NCBI GenBank assembly: GCA_020854055.1
Contig: JADZGD010000120.1
Location: 1 to 64,000 of the forward strand
DNA: 64,000 bases
Reading direction: 5' to 3'
DNA from: Bryobacterales bacterium
GTDB taxonomy: Bacteria > Acidobacteriota > Terriglobia > Bryobacterales > Bryobacteraceae
A program made the translations under genes and the position numbers. The notes beneath the pieces were generated by a model. It did no database searches and was not told the origin of the DNA. It was given only the letters and a program-made list of their open reading frames with translations. Below are positions 1 through 11,031 of the stretch, piece by piece; position 1 is the stretch's first letter; each line of letters opens with the position of its first letter.

Positions 1-2
1 AT

Positions 3-542
3 GTAAGTTTGTGCCATCTGTCGAGCACCATTCCAATCGCCTATGGCCTCCGCCACGCCTGGTTGAGCATGGTACGCCCGGGTCACGCAATCTACGGTTA
101 TGTCTCACCGGCCCGCGGCTCCGCCCCAGCCATGACACTGGCTGTAAAGCCGGCATTAAGCTGGAAGGCACAGGTGCTCGCCGTGAAGGATGTACCCGGT
201 GACGCGTTAATCGGCTACGGCGGCATTTTTCGCGCCCCGAAACCGATGCGGATCGCAGTTCTCTCGGTGGGCTACGCCGACGGGCTGCCGCACCGCCTCT
301 CGAATCGTGGCAAGGTGATCGCTAACGGCGAGCTTTGCGATATTCTGGGCGCCGTCTCCATGGACCTTACCACCATTGACGCCAGCCGCTGTCCGGCACT
401 CCGTGTGGGGGATGCAGTGACGATCCTGGGAAACGACGGCTCGGCCAGCATTGACGCCCAGCAGATTGCCCGGCAAGCCGGCACCATCTCTTACAGCGTT
501 CTGTGCGGCATTCACAACCGCGTGCGCCGTCTTTATGTGTGA
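3..542 (+). CDS. alr: Alanine racemase, C-terminal part (5' truncated by window edge)
   Basis: This is the C-terminal half of alanine racemase, the PLP enzyme that makes D-alanine for peptidoglycan in the cytoplasm. The reading frame is open to the window edge, so the PLP-lysine domain is missing. The visible part carries the conserved RPG..IYG stretch, the SVGYADG motif that holds the catalytic tyrosine of the second active site, the GAVSMD segment, and the typical ending HNRVRRLYV. An internal TTG at position 9 is not the true start. It converges on gyrB with only about 23 bases between the stop codons. The identity is well supported by motifs. Confidence 0.93.
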   Translation, partial: VSLCHLSSTIPIAYGLRHAWLSMVRPGHAIYGYVSPARGSAPAMTLAVKPALSWKAQVLAVKDVPGDALIGYGGIFRAPKPMRIAVLSVGYADGLPHRLSNRGKVIANGELCDILGAVSMDLTTIDASRCPALRVGDAVTILGNDGSASIDAQQIARQAGTISYSVLCGIHNRVRRLYV

Positions 543-565
543 GTAGCCAGCGCTGGCGGTCACGC

Positions 566-3013
<2,448 letters not shown>

Positions 3014-3029
3014 TCATCTTTATCTGGCC

Positions 3030-4145
3030 TCATATCCGCATCGGCATGACGACATATCGATTGTTGAAGCCGGTGCCGTCGCCAGCCGGGCGTAGTTCCC
3101 CGGCGCTCTCGCCGTCTTTGAACAGGAAATCGACGCTCTCCTCGCTGGCAGCCCGCAGAAAATCGAGCATATACTGCGCATTGAAGCCGATCTCTACGGT
3201 CGGACCGTCATACTCCAGCGGCATGCTCTCCTCGCTCTCGCCGGTATCGGAAAGCGAAGAGTAAATTTTCAATTCGCCGGGGCCCACCTGAACCTTGACC
3301 GCCCGTGACCGTTCGTCGGCAAACTGAGAAACACGCTCAATGCCAGCCCGGAGTTCCGCGTTCGCTACTCGAATCCGCTGCGGCTGCTCCTTGGGCAACA
3401 CCCGCTCGTAGTCCGGGAAGTTGCCGGTCAGTTTGCGGCTAATCAGAAGCCGCTCGCCGAATCGGAAAAAAAGGTGGTTGTCATCGCTCGAGAACTCGAT
3501 CTGATCATTCTCACCACTGTCAGCCACCAGTTTCAGGATCTCACCCATCGCCTTACGCGGCAGAAGCGCCCTCTCCATTGTCTTCACGCCGGGGATCTCG
3601 GAAAGCGTCTCCACCATCGCCAGCCTGTGCCCATCGGTGGAAACCATCACCATCGTCGCCGGCCGCAACACCAGCAATGCGCCGTTCAGCGTGAAGCGCG
3701 ACTCCTCGTTGGAGATGGCAAAGATCGTGCGCCCGATCATGCCCGCCAGAGTGCTGGCCGGAAACGACGCCACGGGCGCCGGAATAGCCGGCAGCTCCGG
3801 AAAACTCTCCCTGGACATTCCGGCGATCCGCGTCCGGGAGCGTCCGCAGACCAACGACGCCCAGTGGTTCTCCTGAAACTTGACGTTCACATCCGCATCA
3901 GGGAGCAGCCGTACATAATCCAGCAGCCGCTTGGCCGGCACGGTGCCGGCGCCCTTGCGAACGATTCTGGCCGGGCAGCTACATCGAATACCCAGCTCCA
4001 GATCCGTCGCCGTGAGGATGATCTGATCTTCGCCGGTCTCTATCAGAATGTTCGACAGGATCGGGATGGTGGTCTTCTTCTCAACCACGCCTTGGGAGAG
4101 GTTCAGTTCACGAACCAGATCTCCCTTGCTAACGGTGAATTCCAT
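3030..4145 (-). CDS. dnaN: DNA polymerase III sliding clamp (beta subunit)
   Basis: This is the ring-shaped processivity clamp for the replicative polymerase. The 371-residue length is normal, and the sequence covers the three clamp domains. It begins MEFTVSKGDL and ends in the usual VMPMRI, the C-terminal tail bordering the hydrophobic partner-binding pocket. It lies between dnaA and gyrB on the same strand, the classic origin-proximal order. The ATG start gives the family-typical N terminus. Nothing is unusual in the protein itself. Confidence 0.97.
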   Translation of the reverse strand: MEFTVSKGDLVRELNLSQGVVEKKTTIPILSNILIETGEDQIILTATDLELGIRCSCPARIVRKGAGTVPAKRLLDYVRLLPDADVNVKFQENHWASLVCGRSRTRIAGMSRESFPELPAIPAPVASFPASTLAGMIGRTIFAISNEESRFTLNGALLVLRPATMVMVSTDGHRLAMVETLSEIPGVKTMERALLPRKAMGEILKLVADSGENDQIEFSSDDNHLFFRFGERLLISRKLTGNFPDYERVLPKEQPQRIRVANAELRAGIERVSQFADERSRAVKVQVGPGELKIYSSLSDTGESEESMPLEYDGPTVEIGFNAQYMLDFLRAASEESVDFLFKDGESAGELRPAGDGTGFNNRYVVMPMRI

Positions 4146-4316
4146 CGGGCCAGCTCCGTCTTTTTTCAGCAGGATTATATGTTCCTTAATAGGAACCGCC
4201 TTCGTAGGACCTGTGAAAATGTTGAATTCTCTCTAAATTATAGCAAATCAAATAGCTTCTGAGTATCTGAAACTGTTTCATTCCCCTTGCAAAAACGTGT
4301 TGGCCACCGGTGGGCC

Positions 4317-4372
4317 GAAACGGATCCACAGCGATCCACAGGTTTTGACGGGTGGCTCTGTGGAAAACTCAG
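4317..4372. other. DnaA-box-like cluster between dnaA and dnaN (possible part of oriC)
   Basis: The dnaA-dnaN gap (4146-4375) has one perfect match to the DnaA box consensus TTWTNCACA on the minus strand: TGTGGAAAA at 4359-4367. It also has two weaker tandem GATCCACA copies at 4323-4331 and 4333-4341. This could belong to the origin or to dnaN/dnaA autoregulation. The number of boxes is small, so this is tentative. Confidence 0.4.
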
Positions 4373-4375
4373 AAC

Positions 4376-5689
4376 CTAGTTGTTGAATGAGTCAATTACG
4401 CTATGGATCAATTTGTTTAGATCCGCGTTGTCGTTGCGCAGTCCTTCGATTTTCTTGATCGAGTGCAGTACCGTCGTGTGATGCTTGCCGCCGAAGTGCC
4501 GGCCGATCTCGGGGAGCGATGCTTCGGTCAGTTCCTTGACCAGGTACATCGCCACCTGCCGCGGCGCGGCAATATGGCGGGCATTGGTCTTCTGCTTCAG
4601 TTGGCTCGCTTGCAGTCCATGGCGCTCGGCAACTGCCTTGATGATCGCATCGATGCTGATCTTGCGCTCCTGCGGCTGGATCATCGGCTTGAGCAGTTGC
4701 TGCGCCATGGGCAGGGTAATCGGCTCTCCGGATACGGAGGAGTACGCGATCAGCTTGACCAGCGCGCCTTCCAGTTCGCGGACGTTTGATTTGGTCTTGG
4801 TTGCGATGAATATCCGAACGTCCTGCGGTAGATGAATCCCATCGGCTTCGGCCTTCTTGTCCAGGATGGCCATTTTGGTCTCCAGGTCCGGAGGTTGAAC
4901 GTCCACCATCAGCCCCCACTCGAATCGGGATCGAAGGCGTTCCACCAGGCCTGGGATTTCCTTGGGAGAGGAATCGCTGGACATGATGATCTGCTTCTGG
5001 TGATCGAACAGTTCGTTGAAGGTGTGAAAGAACTCTTCCTGCGTGCGTTCCTTGCCGCCGATAATCTGAATATCGTCGATCAACAGTGCGTCGGCTGAGC
5101 GGTAGTGCTGATGGAACAGCGGCATCCGTTCGAGCTTGATGCAGTTGATCATCTCGTTCATGAAGCGCTCGCTGGAGGTGTACACCACTCGCATACCGGA
5201 GAAATTCTCCAGCAGCGAGCGCCCGATAGCGTGCATCAGGTGGGTTTTGCCCATACCCACGCCACCGTAGATGAATAGCGGGTTATAACTCCCCGAAGGC
5301 TGTGTGGCCACCGCTTTGGCAGCCGCGTGAGCGAACTGGTTACAGGAACCCACTACAAATGAATCGAAGGTAAACTTCGGGTTTAACTGCGTCCCCGGGG
5401 TTGCAAACACGGGTTCAACCGGGAATCCGTTAAACGGACGATGAAGTACGGCGCTAGCGCGGATCGTGTAAGATACTTTCCGGATTTCCGGGTGCAGCAG
5501 GCGCGCTTCGGCGAGCACCGCATCTCCGTACTCCTGCTCCAGCCAGCCTCGGTTCGCCTCGCTTGATACCGCCACCCACAGCACACCATCATCGAGGCGC
5601 TCGAACGATGTCGGAGCCACCCAGTTCTGAAAGCTCTCCGCACTCAACTTACGAGCCAGACGACTTTTTATCTCATCCCAAAGGTTCAT
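4376..5689 (-). CDS. dnaA: Chromosomal replication initiator DnaA
   Basis: This AAA+ ATPase binds DnaA boxes and melts oriC. The start at 5689 (MNLWDEIKSRL) gives a 437-residue protein with the normal domain I. The frame stays open upstream to 5848, but that extension resembles no DnaA and overlaps DnaA-box-like DNA, so it is rejected. Domain III has Walker A GGVGMGKT near residue 142 and Walker B LLIDDIQ. Domain IV has the DnaA-box-reading helix-turn-helix with HHTTVLHSIKKIE near the C terminus. dnaN and gyrB follow on the same strand. Confidence 0.97.
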   Translation of the reverse strand: MNLWDEIKSRLARKLSAESFQNWVAPTSFERLDDGVLWVAVSSEANRGWLEQEYGDAVLAEARLLHPEIRKVSYTIRASAVLHRPFNGFPVEPVFATPGTQLNPKFTFDSFVVGSCNQFAHAAAKAVATQPSGSYNPLFIYGGVGMGKTHLMHAIGRSLLENFSGMRVVYTSSERFMNEMINCIKLERMPLFHQHYRSADALLIDDIQIIGGKERTQEEFFHTFNELFDHQKQIIMSSDSSPKEIPGLVERLRSRFEWGLMVDVQPPDLETKMAILDKKAEADGIHLPQDVRIFIATKTKSNVRELEGALVKLIAYSSVSGEPITLPMAQQLLKPMIQPQERKISIDAIIKAVAERHGLQASQLKQKTNARHIAAPRQVAMYLVKELTEASLPEIGRHFGGKHHTTVLHSIKKIEGLRNDNADLNKLIHSVIDSFNN

Positions 5690-5829
5690 CGGTTTGCAAT
5701 CCGGCAGCAAGCGGCGGCTGACAAAACGACGGGACGAGCCGAAAACCAGGACCCTTAATTGAAACCAGCGCCAGTCGAAATCGAGCTGTAACGTTGTAAG
5801 ACGACATACACTCTCAAAACGATCGGATC

Positions 5830-6030
5830 TTTCCCACAACTTTTGCACAGACTGTGGAAAACTTACTATTTTCGTATTGTGACTGGATGATTCGCCGGAG
5901 ATTCAAGTGAACGATCTGTCTTGGCAGCGCCTCATTTCCTCGCTTGCGGAACTTTAGAATAACACATTCGCCGTTTCTGTCCAGTACCACCTAAAACAAT
6001 ATAATTGTCTTAGAATCATTCACTTATACA
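5830..6030. other. Candidate replication origin (oriC) upstream of dnaA
   Basis: The 515-base stretch from 5690 to 6204 has no convincing gene. Just upstream of dnaA it holds two opposed perfect matches to the DnaA box: TTTTGCACA at 5841-5849 and TGTGGAAAA at 5853-5861. A one-mismatch copy, TTTCCCACA, lies at 5830-5838. About 130 bases away is a clearly AT-rich patch (about 5990-6030) with the palindrome ACAAT-ATA-ATTGT at 5996-6008 and repeated TTAGAAT motifs near 5954 and 6010, which could be the unwinding element. Position next to dnaA supports an origin. The proof would be GC-skew inversion. Confidence 0.5.
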
Positions 6031-6158
6031 GGTAGTACCAGCGCTCTATACATGCGCGCCGAGAATTGTTTTTTGGCTCAACCGCCCAGGCGATCCATCA
6101 TTAGAACCACCACCAACTCCATGGGTGTTTTTCACCGAACATGGCGTGCCAAACCGAT

Positions 6159-6188
6159 TTGACATCGGCTCGCACCGTGCGGCAAACT
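6159..6188 (+). promoter_or_regulatory. Candidate promoter of the tRNA-Gly gene
   Basis: A perfect -35 TTGACA lies at 6159-6164. An 18-base spacer follows, then a weak -10 CAAACT at 6183-6188, which would place the transcript start about 10 bases before the tRNA. A short inverted repeat CCGAT/ATCGG flanks the -35. The -10 match is poor (3 of 6). Confidence 0.4.
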
Positions 6189-6204
6189 GAAGTTGCCCAC
6201 CCAA

Positions 6205-6280
<76 letters not shown>

Positions 6281-6292
6281 TCCTTCAGGCTG

Positions 6293-7267
6293 TCAATCAC
6301 TCCGGCGTGTAGTGTACTTCCAGGCGCTGGTGACAATGCCGGTCAACTCGGCATTCTGAGGGGCCCAGCCGAGTTTCCGCTGCAGGCGGCTGGAATTGGC
6401 TACCAGTTCGGCGGGATCGCCGGCCCGTCGCGCTCCCCAAACATAGGGAACCTTCCGGCCGGAAATCTCTTCCACCGCCCGCAGTACTTCGAGCACGGAA
6501 TGACCTTTGCCGGTGCCGCAGTTGAAACGGTCCGAAGTCCCACCGGCCAGTAGGTATTCAAGCGCGGTGACATGCGCCCTGGCCAAATCCATTACGTGAA
6601 TGTAATCGCGGATGCAGGTTCCGTCCGGTGTCGGGTAGTCATTGCCGAATAGCGTGATTGGCTTTCCAGTCTCGATGGCTCGAATCAGCAGTGGGATCAG
6701 GTGAGTCTCCGGCTCATGCTCCTCGCCAAGACCTGCCTGCCAGGCAGCGCCGCAGGCATTGAAGTAGCGCAGGCAAACACTGCGCAACCCGCGCAGTTCA
6801 TCGAGCCAGGCCAGGATCTTTTCCACCATTACCTTGGACTCCCCATACACACTCACCGGCGCGTAGGGAGCCGATTCGGGAATCGGCACCGATTCGGGCG
6901 TGCCGTAGACCGCAGCGGTCGAGGAGAACACTAACTTCCTCACGCCCGCCTCGTGCATGGCGGCAAACAGTGACAGGCTCCCGCCCACGTTGTTTGAAAA
7001 GTACAGCTCCGGTTCGGCAGCCGATTCGCCCACCGCAATATAAGCGGCAAAGTGAACCACCGCGTCCACGCGCTCCTCGACCATGATCCGAGCCAACTCG
7101 CTCGTCTCGGAAAGCGACAGGACTCGCAGCCGTTCGCGTGGAACGTTGTGCTGGTAGCCGCGGGAAAGATTGTCCACCACCACCACGTCGTAGCCGTTTT
7201 CGGCAAGCACATGACAGGTGTGGGACCCAATGTATCCGGCTCCGCCGGTGACCAGGATTTTCGGCAT
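6293..7267 (-). CDS. galE: UDP-glucose 4-epimerase
   Basis: This extended short-chain dehydrogenase interconverts UDP-glucose and UDP-galactose using NAD, feeding polysaccharide synthesis. The 324-residue protein begins with the NAD-binding GGAGYIGSH. It has the catalytic Ser region SSTAAVYG, the YGESK (YxxxK) pair, and the substrate motif LRYFNACGA. It lies 1 kb from galU, with an opposite-strand crotonase gene between them, so both enzymes of UDP-sugar supply are close together. The length is slightly short but normal for the family. Confidence 0.95.
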   Translation of the reverse strand: MPKILVTGGAGYIGSHTCHVLAENGYDVVVVDNLSRGYQHNVPRERLRVLSLSETSELARIMVEERVDAVVHFAAYIAVGESAAEPELYFSNNVGGSLSLFAAMHEAGVRKLVFSSTAAVYGTPESVPIPESAPYAPVSVYGESKVMVEKILAWLDELRGLRSVCLRYFNACGAAWQAGLGEEHEPETHLIPLLIRAIETGKPITLFGNDYPTPDGTCIRDYIHVMDLARAHVTALEYLLAGGTSDRFNCGTGKGHSVLEVLRAVEEISGRKVPYVWGARRAGDPAELVANSSRLQRKLGWAPQNAELTGIVTSAWKYTTRRSD

Positions 7268-7301
7268 CTGCTAATCAGTGTAGGTGAGAAAATAGAGGAT
7301 T

Positions 7302-8081
7302 ATGGCGATGTGGCGAACTCTTTTGACCGAACAGGTTGGCGAAACCACCATAGTTACCCTTAACCGGCCGCAACAGAGGAATGCACTGTCGCTCGCCCTG
7401 ATGGAGGAGTTGATCGCCTGCCTGGGTGAAATTGGCGGCGAGCCACGGACGCGCGCCATCATCCTGGCGGCTTCGGGCAAGGTGTTCTGCTCGGGTCACG
7501 ACCTGTCGGAGATGACCGGCCGCGGCGTGGCCGAATACCGCGAAATCTTCGATGTCTGCACCCAACTGATGACCACGATCCAGTCGGTGCCGCAACCGGT
7601 GATTGCCCGGGTGCAAGGCGTGGCCACCGCGGCCGGTTGCCAGTTGGTAGCCACCTGCGATCTTGCGGTTGCGGCTGAAACGGCCTCCTTCGCCACGCCC
7701 GGCGTGAAGATCGGCCTGTTCTGCACCACGCCGATGGTGGCGTTGACCCGGGCCGTCGGGCGCAAGCGCGCCATGGAGATGCTGCTTACCGGCCGGATGA
7801 TCGACGCCGCCACGGCCGCCTCCTGGGGACTCGTGAACCGCGTGGTTCCGCCGGACAAACTGGACGAAGAGGCCCATGCTCTCGCCGGTAAGGTGGCCTC
7901 CGCCAGCAGGTTCACCGTGAGCCTGGGCAAACAGGCCTTTTATGCCCAGATCGATCTCGACCAGGCCAAGGCCTACGCCTATGCCAAGGAGGTAATGACG
8001 ATGAATTCTCTAGCCGAGGATGCCCAGGAGGGGATCAGCGCGTTCCTCGGCAAGCGTGCGCCCTGCTGGAAAGGTTGCTAA
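7302..8081 (+). CDS. Crotonase-fold protein, ECHDC3-like enoyl-CoA hydratase homologue
   Basis: This 259-residue crotonase-superfamily protein has the oxyanion-hole elements (SGHDLSEM, VQGVATAAGCQLVA) and the ATPGVKIGLFC stretch seen in the ECHDC3 branch. In classical enoyl-CoA hydratases two glutamates do the chemistry, one after GGGC and one in the AxPE motif. Here the aligned positions read Q (AAGCQ) and G (ATPG). It is therefore doubtful that this protein hydrates crotonyl-CoA, and the substrate is unknown. It stands alone on the plus strand between galE and galU, with no fatty-acid oxidation genes nearby. Confidence 0.85.
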   Translation: MAMWRTLLTEQVGETTIVTLNRPQQRNALSLALMEELIACLGEIGGEPRTRAIILAASGKVFCSGHDLSEMTGRGVAEYREIFDVCTQLMTTIQSVPQPVIARVQGVATAAGCQLVATCDLAVAAETASFATPGVKIGLFCTTPMVALTRAVGRKRAMEMLLTGRMIDAATAASWGLVNRVVPPDKLDEEAHALAGKVASASRFTVSLGKQAFYAQIDLDQAKAYAYAKEVMTMNSLAEDAQEGISAFLGKRAPCWKGC

Positions 8082-8105
8082 CGCGGGGTGCGCCGCCAAG
8101 CGGGT

Positions 8106-8987
8106 TCACTTCTTCAGCAGATTTTCCAGGAACGTCCGGAAGCCGGGTCCGTAGGCGGGATCGGCCAGCGCAAACTCTACAAACGTCTCAAAGTAGCTGG
8201 GAAAGTTGCCGATGTCGTAGCGCCGCTCCTCCGCAGGCAGCCGGAACGCCAGCACCCGCCTACCCTCTTCACACAGCATTTGAATAGCGTCGGTCAATTG
8301 GATCTCACCGCGCCGGTCTGCCTCCACCCGGCGCAGCATGTCGAAGATCACCGGCGAGAAGATGTAGCGTGCGGCAATCGCCAGGCGGCTGGGGGCCTGT
8401 TCCGGCGTTGGCTTTTCAATCATGCCGCGCACGCGGAAAACGTCGCCTTTGCCCTCGGCCGGATCTACCACGCCGTACTGCGACACTTCTTCCAGCGGCA
8501 CTTCCTCCACTGCAAGCACACAACTGGCCCTTTGGGACTCAAACAGCTCTGCCATATGCCGCAGGGCATTCGAGGCGCCATTCATGCCAATGATGGAATC
8601 TCCCAGGGCCACGGCGAACGGCTGCTCGCCGGCGAAGCTCTCACCGCACAGAATGGCGTGTCCCAGTCCCTTCTGCTCGCTCTGGCGGGTATAGTAGATG
8701 CTCGCCGCCAGATCGCAATTTTCCAGGTCGCGCAGCAGCCCGGCTTTGTCGTTCGAATTCAGTACCCGAATTAACTCCGGATCGCGGTCGAAGTGATTCT
8801 CGATGGAACTCTTGTTGCGCCCGGTGATGAACAGGATCTCCGAAATCTCGTTGGCCACCAACTCCTCGGCGACATACTGCACAATGGGCTTACGCGCTAC
8901 CGGGAGCATCTCCTTGGGCTGGGACTTGGTAGCCGGCAGCATTCGTGTGCCGTGCCCGGCCACTGGAACGATCGCGTGTCGGATCAC
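8106..8987 (-). CDS. galU: UTP-glucose-1-phosphate uridylyltransferase
   Basis: This enzyme makes UDP-glucose from UTP and glucose-1-phosphate in the cytoplasm. The 293-residue protein has the bacterial GalU nucleotide-binding start (VPVAGHGTRMLPATKSQPKEM), followed by the KPIVQY segment and the ALGDSII metal/nucleotide site in the centre. Near the C terminus, GEIQLTDAI is typical of GalU. It is divergent from the pseudouridine synthase gene, with 55 bases between starts. With galE it forms a small UDP-sugar supply set. Confidence 0.95.
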   Translation of the reverse strand: MIRHAIVPVAGHGTRMLPATKSQPKEMLPVARKPIVQYVAEELVANEISEILFITGRNKSSIENHFDRDPELIRVLNSNDKAGLLRDLENCDLAASIYYTRQSEQKGLGHAILCGESFAGEQPFAVALGDSIIGMNGASNALRHMAELFESQRASCVLAVEEVPLEEVSQYGVVDPAEGKGDVFRVRGMIEKPTPEQAPSRLAIAARYIFSPVIFDMLRRVEADRRGEIQLTDAIQMLCEEGRRVLAFRLPAEERRYDIGNFPSYFETFVEFALADPAYGPGFRTFLENLLKK

Positions 8988-9042
8988 CTCATCATCTTAA
9001 CGGTTTCCCTTCCGGTGGCTGGCGCGTCATCATGGAAAATAC

Positions 9043-9978
9043 GTGAAGCTGGAAGTTACCCCACAGCACGCCGGTAAACGCCTGGACGTCTTTGTCCATG
9101 AGCAACTCCCCGGCTACAGCCGGGAGCGGATCAAGGACTGGGTAAAGAACGGCCGTGTTCTCGTCGGTGGCAGGGCCGCCAAGCCGCGGCTCTTGCTGCG
9201 CGGCGGCGAGACAATCGCCATCGAACCCGCTGAACCGGCTCCGCTCAAGGCAGTTGCCGAAGACATCCCGCTGGTGATTCTCTATGAAGACAGGGATGTG
9301 GTGGCCGTCAACAAGCCGGCCGGAATGGTGGTTCACGAAGGCGCCGGCGTGCGGTCGGGCACCCTGGTCAATGCCATACTCCACCATTTCGACTCTCTCT
9401 CCTCCATCGGCGGAGACCATCGCCCGGGCATCGTACACCGTCTGGACCGCTTCACCAGCGGGGTGATCTTAGTGGCCCGAAGCGACGCGGCGCACCGCAG
9501 CCTGGCCGCCCAGTTTCAATCGCGCCAGGTACGAAAAACCTATCTGGCCCTGGTGCACGGTCTCCCGCGGCAGGATCAGGGGCGAATCTCGAAGCCCATT
9601 GCCCGGGACCCCGTCCACCGTACCCGCATGACCACTCGCCGCCCGGCTGGGCGTGAGGCGCTCACCGAATACAACGTCCTGCGCCGGTTCGCCCGGTTCG
9701 CGCTGCTGGAAATTCGCATCGGCACCGGGCGCACCCATCAGATTCGTGTGCACCTGGCCGGCCTCGGCCATCCGGTGGTGGGCGACAAGCTTTACGGCGC
9801 GCCGGCACAGGTAGCCGGCATGCCGCCGCTCGGCCGCTACTTTCTGCACGCCTGGCGGATCGAGTTCAGGTCGCCATCGAGCGGCGAGAACATCCGCCTC
9901 GAAGCTCCGCTTCCACCGGAACTTGAGGACTGGTTGAGCCACCTGGCAACGGTTCCGCCCCGGCCCGGCATAATATAA
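9043..9978 (+). CDS. rluD: RluD-family 23S rRNA pseudouridine synthase
   Basis: This enzyme isomerises uridines in 23S rRNA. The 311-residue protein starts with an S4 RNA-binding domain (residues 1-75, GKRLDVFVHEQL). The RluA/RluD catalytic domain follows, with VNKPAGMVVH and the active-site motif HRLDRFTSG, whose aspartate is the nucleophile. GRTHQIRVHL is further on. The start is a GTG at 9043; the nearby ATG at 9032 is out of frame and hits a stop at once. Which uridines it modifies cannot be told, so rluD is a best guess within the family. Confidence 0.9.
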   Translation: MKLEVTPQHAGKRLDVFVHEQLPGYSRERIKDWVKNGRVLVGGRAAKPRLLLRGGETIAIEPAEPAPLKAVAEDIPLVILYEDRDVVAVNKPAGMVVHEGAGVRSGTLVNAILHHFDSLSSIGGDHRPGIVHRLDRFTSGVILVARSDAAHRSLAAQFQSRQVRKTYLALVHGLPRQDQGRISKPIARDPVHRTRMTTRRPAGREALTEYNVLRRFARFALLEIRIGTGRTHQIRVHLAGLGHPVVGDKLYGAPAQVAGMPPLGRYFLHAWRIEFRSPSSGENIRLEAPLPPELEDWLSHLATVPPRPGII

Positions 9979-9999
9979 TCGAAAGTGGCACCCTAAAGT

Positions 10000-10968
10000 A
10001 TGAAAAAACTGCTTCCATTTGCGGCGATCGGCGTGTCGATTCTCGCCATTGCGACGCTCTCCGGCCAGCAGACAAAGCAGAAGCCCGCCGCCCCGGCCGC
10101 ATCCAGTGAGACCACACTCCCGGATGCCGAGCGCACCCGTATCATTCTGGATGTCACCCGGGTCAACCTCCTGTTCACAGTCACCGACAAGAAGGGACAC
10201 TTCGTCACCGACCTCAGTAAAGATGACTTCGCGGTTTTCGAGGCCCGGCGGCCCCAGGAAATTCTCGAGTTTACCGCCGAGTCCGATCTCCCTCTGCGCA
10301 TCGGCATCCTGGTCGATACCTCCAACAGTATTCGCGACCGGTTCAAGTTCGAGCAGGAAGCGGCCATCGAGTTCATCAACAGCATCATCCGGCCGCAGCA
10401 GGATAAGGCCGTGGTGGTGAGTTTCGACACCACCACGGAACTGGTTGCCGACCTGACCGGAGACACCGAGAAACTGGCCGCCGGCATCCGCAACCTGCGC
10501 CCCGGCGGCGGCACCTCGCTGTACGACGCCGTCTACTATGTTTGCCGCGACAAGTTGATGATGGATCAACCGCGACACAAGTTCCGCCGCGCCATCGTCA
10601 TCATTAGCGACGGCGAGGATAACCAGAGCACGCACACCCGCGACCAGGCGCTTGAGATGGCGCAGAAGGCGGATGTTGTGATCTACGCCATCTCCACCAA
10701 CATTACCCGTATCGAGTCCGGCGGCGACAAGGTGTTGCGCTACCTCGCTTCAGAGACCGGAGGCGTTCCGTTTTTCCCATTCCGGGTGGAAGACATGTCC
10801 CAGTCTTTCGACAATATCGCCAATGAACTTCGCCACCAGTACAACCTGCTCTACCGGCCGGATCCGGTCAAGACCGATGGTCAATACCACACGGTCGATG
10901 TCCGGGTCGTTTCCCGGAGGGATCTGGTGGTCCGCTCGCGCAAGGGCTACTACGCTCCGCGCATGTAG
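10000..10968 (+). CDS. Secreted VWFA-related protein (Acidobacteria type)
   Basis: This 322-residue protein has an N-terminal hydrophobic signal (KLLPFAAIGVSILAIATLSG) and then a linker rich in Ala, Pro and Lys. The von Willebrand A domain has a complete metal-binding MIDAS: DTSNS, the GGGTSLYDAV threonine, and ISDGED. The segment before it (VNLLFTVTDKKGHFVTDL, DDFAVFEA) is characteristic of the VWFA-related family that is heavily expanded in Acidobacteria, a useful lineage marker. Its ligand is unknown; extracytoplasmic protein binding is the usual guess. It lies upstream of recA with a 63-base gap. Confidence 0.88.
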   Translation: MKKLLPFAAIGVSILAIATLSGQQTKQKPAAPAASSETTLPDAERTRIILDVTRVNLLFTVTDKKGHFVTDLSKDDFAVFEARRPQEILEFTAESDLPLRIGILVDTSNSIRDRFKFEQEAAIEFINSIIRPQQDKAVVVSFDTTTELVADLTGDTEKLAAGIRNLRPGGGTSLYDAVYYVCRDKLMMDQPRHKFRRAIVIISDGEDNQSTHTRDQALEMAQKADVVIYAISTNITRIESGGDKVLRYLASETGGVPFFPFRVEDMSQSFDNIANELRHQYNLLYRPDPVKTDGQYHTVDVRVVSRRDLVVRSRKGYYAPRM

Positions 10969-10976
10969 GGCTCGAC

Positions 10977-11015
10977 AATCTTCGAAAAATCTTCGATACT
11001 GGAGAAGATCTCTCC
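10977..11015 (+). promoter_or_regulatory. Repeat elements upstream of recA (possible regulatory site)
   Basis: Between the VWFA gene and recA, the motif AATCTTCGA occurs twice (10977-10985 and 10988-10996), 11 bases apart, about one helical turn. An imperfect palindrome GGAGA-AGATC-TCTCC follows at 11001-11015. These could be operator sites for SOS-type control of recA, but they do not match a LexA box known to me. Confidence 0.3.
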
Positions 11016-11031
11016 AACACAAGGAACAGGC

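Noticed and set aside
5690-5848. 53-residue N-terminal extension of DnaA
   Set aside because: It has no similarity to DnaA domain I and covers DnaA-box-like DNA. The ATG at 5689 gives the conserved start.
9469-10635. Long minus-strand frame opposite the pseudouridine synthase and VWFA genes
   Set aside because: Both plus-strand genes have complete motifs. The reverse frame crosses two real genes and has no recognisable fold.
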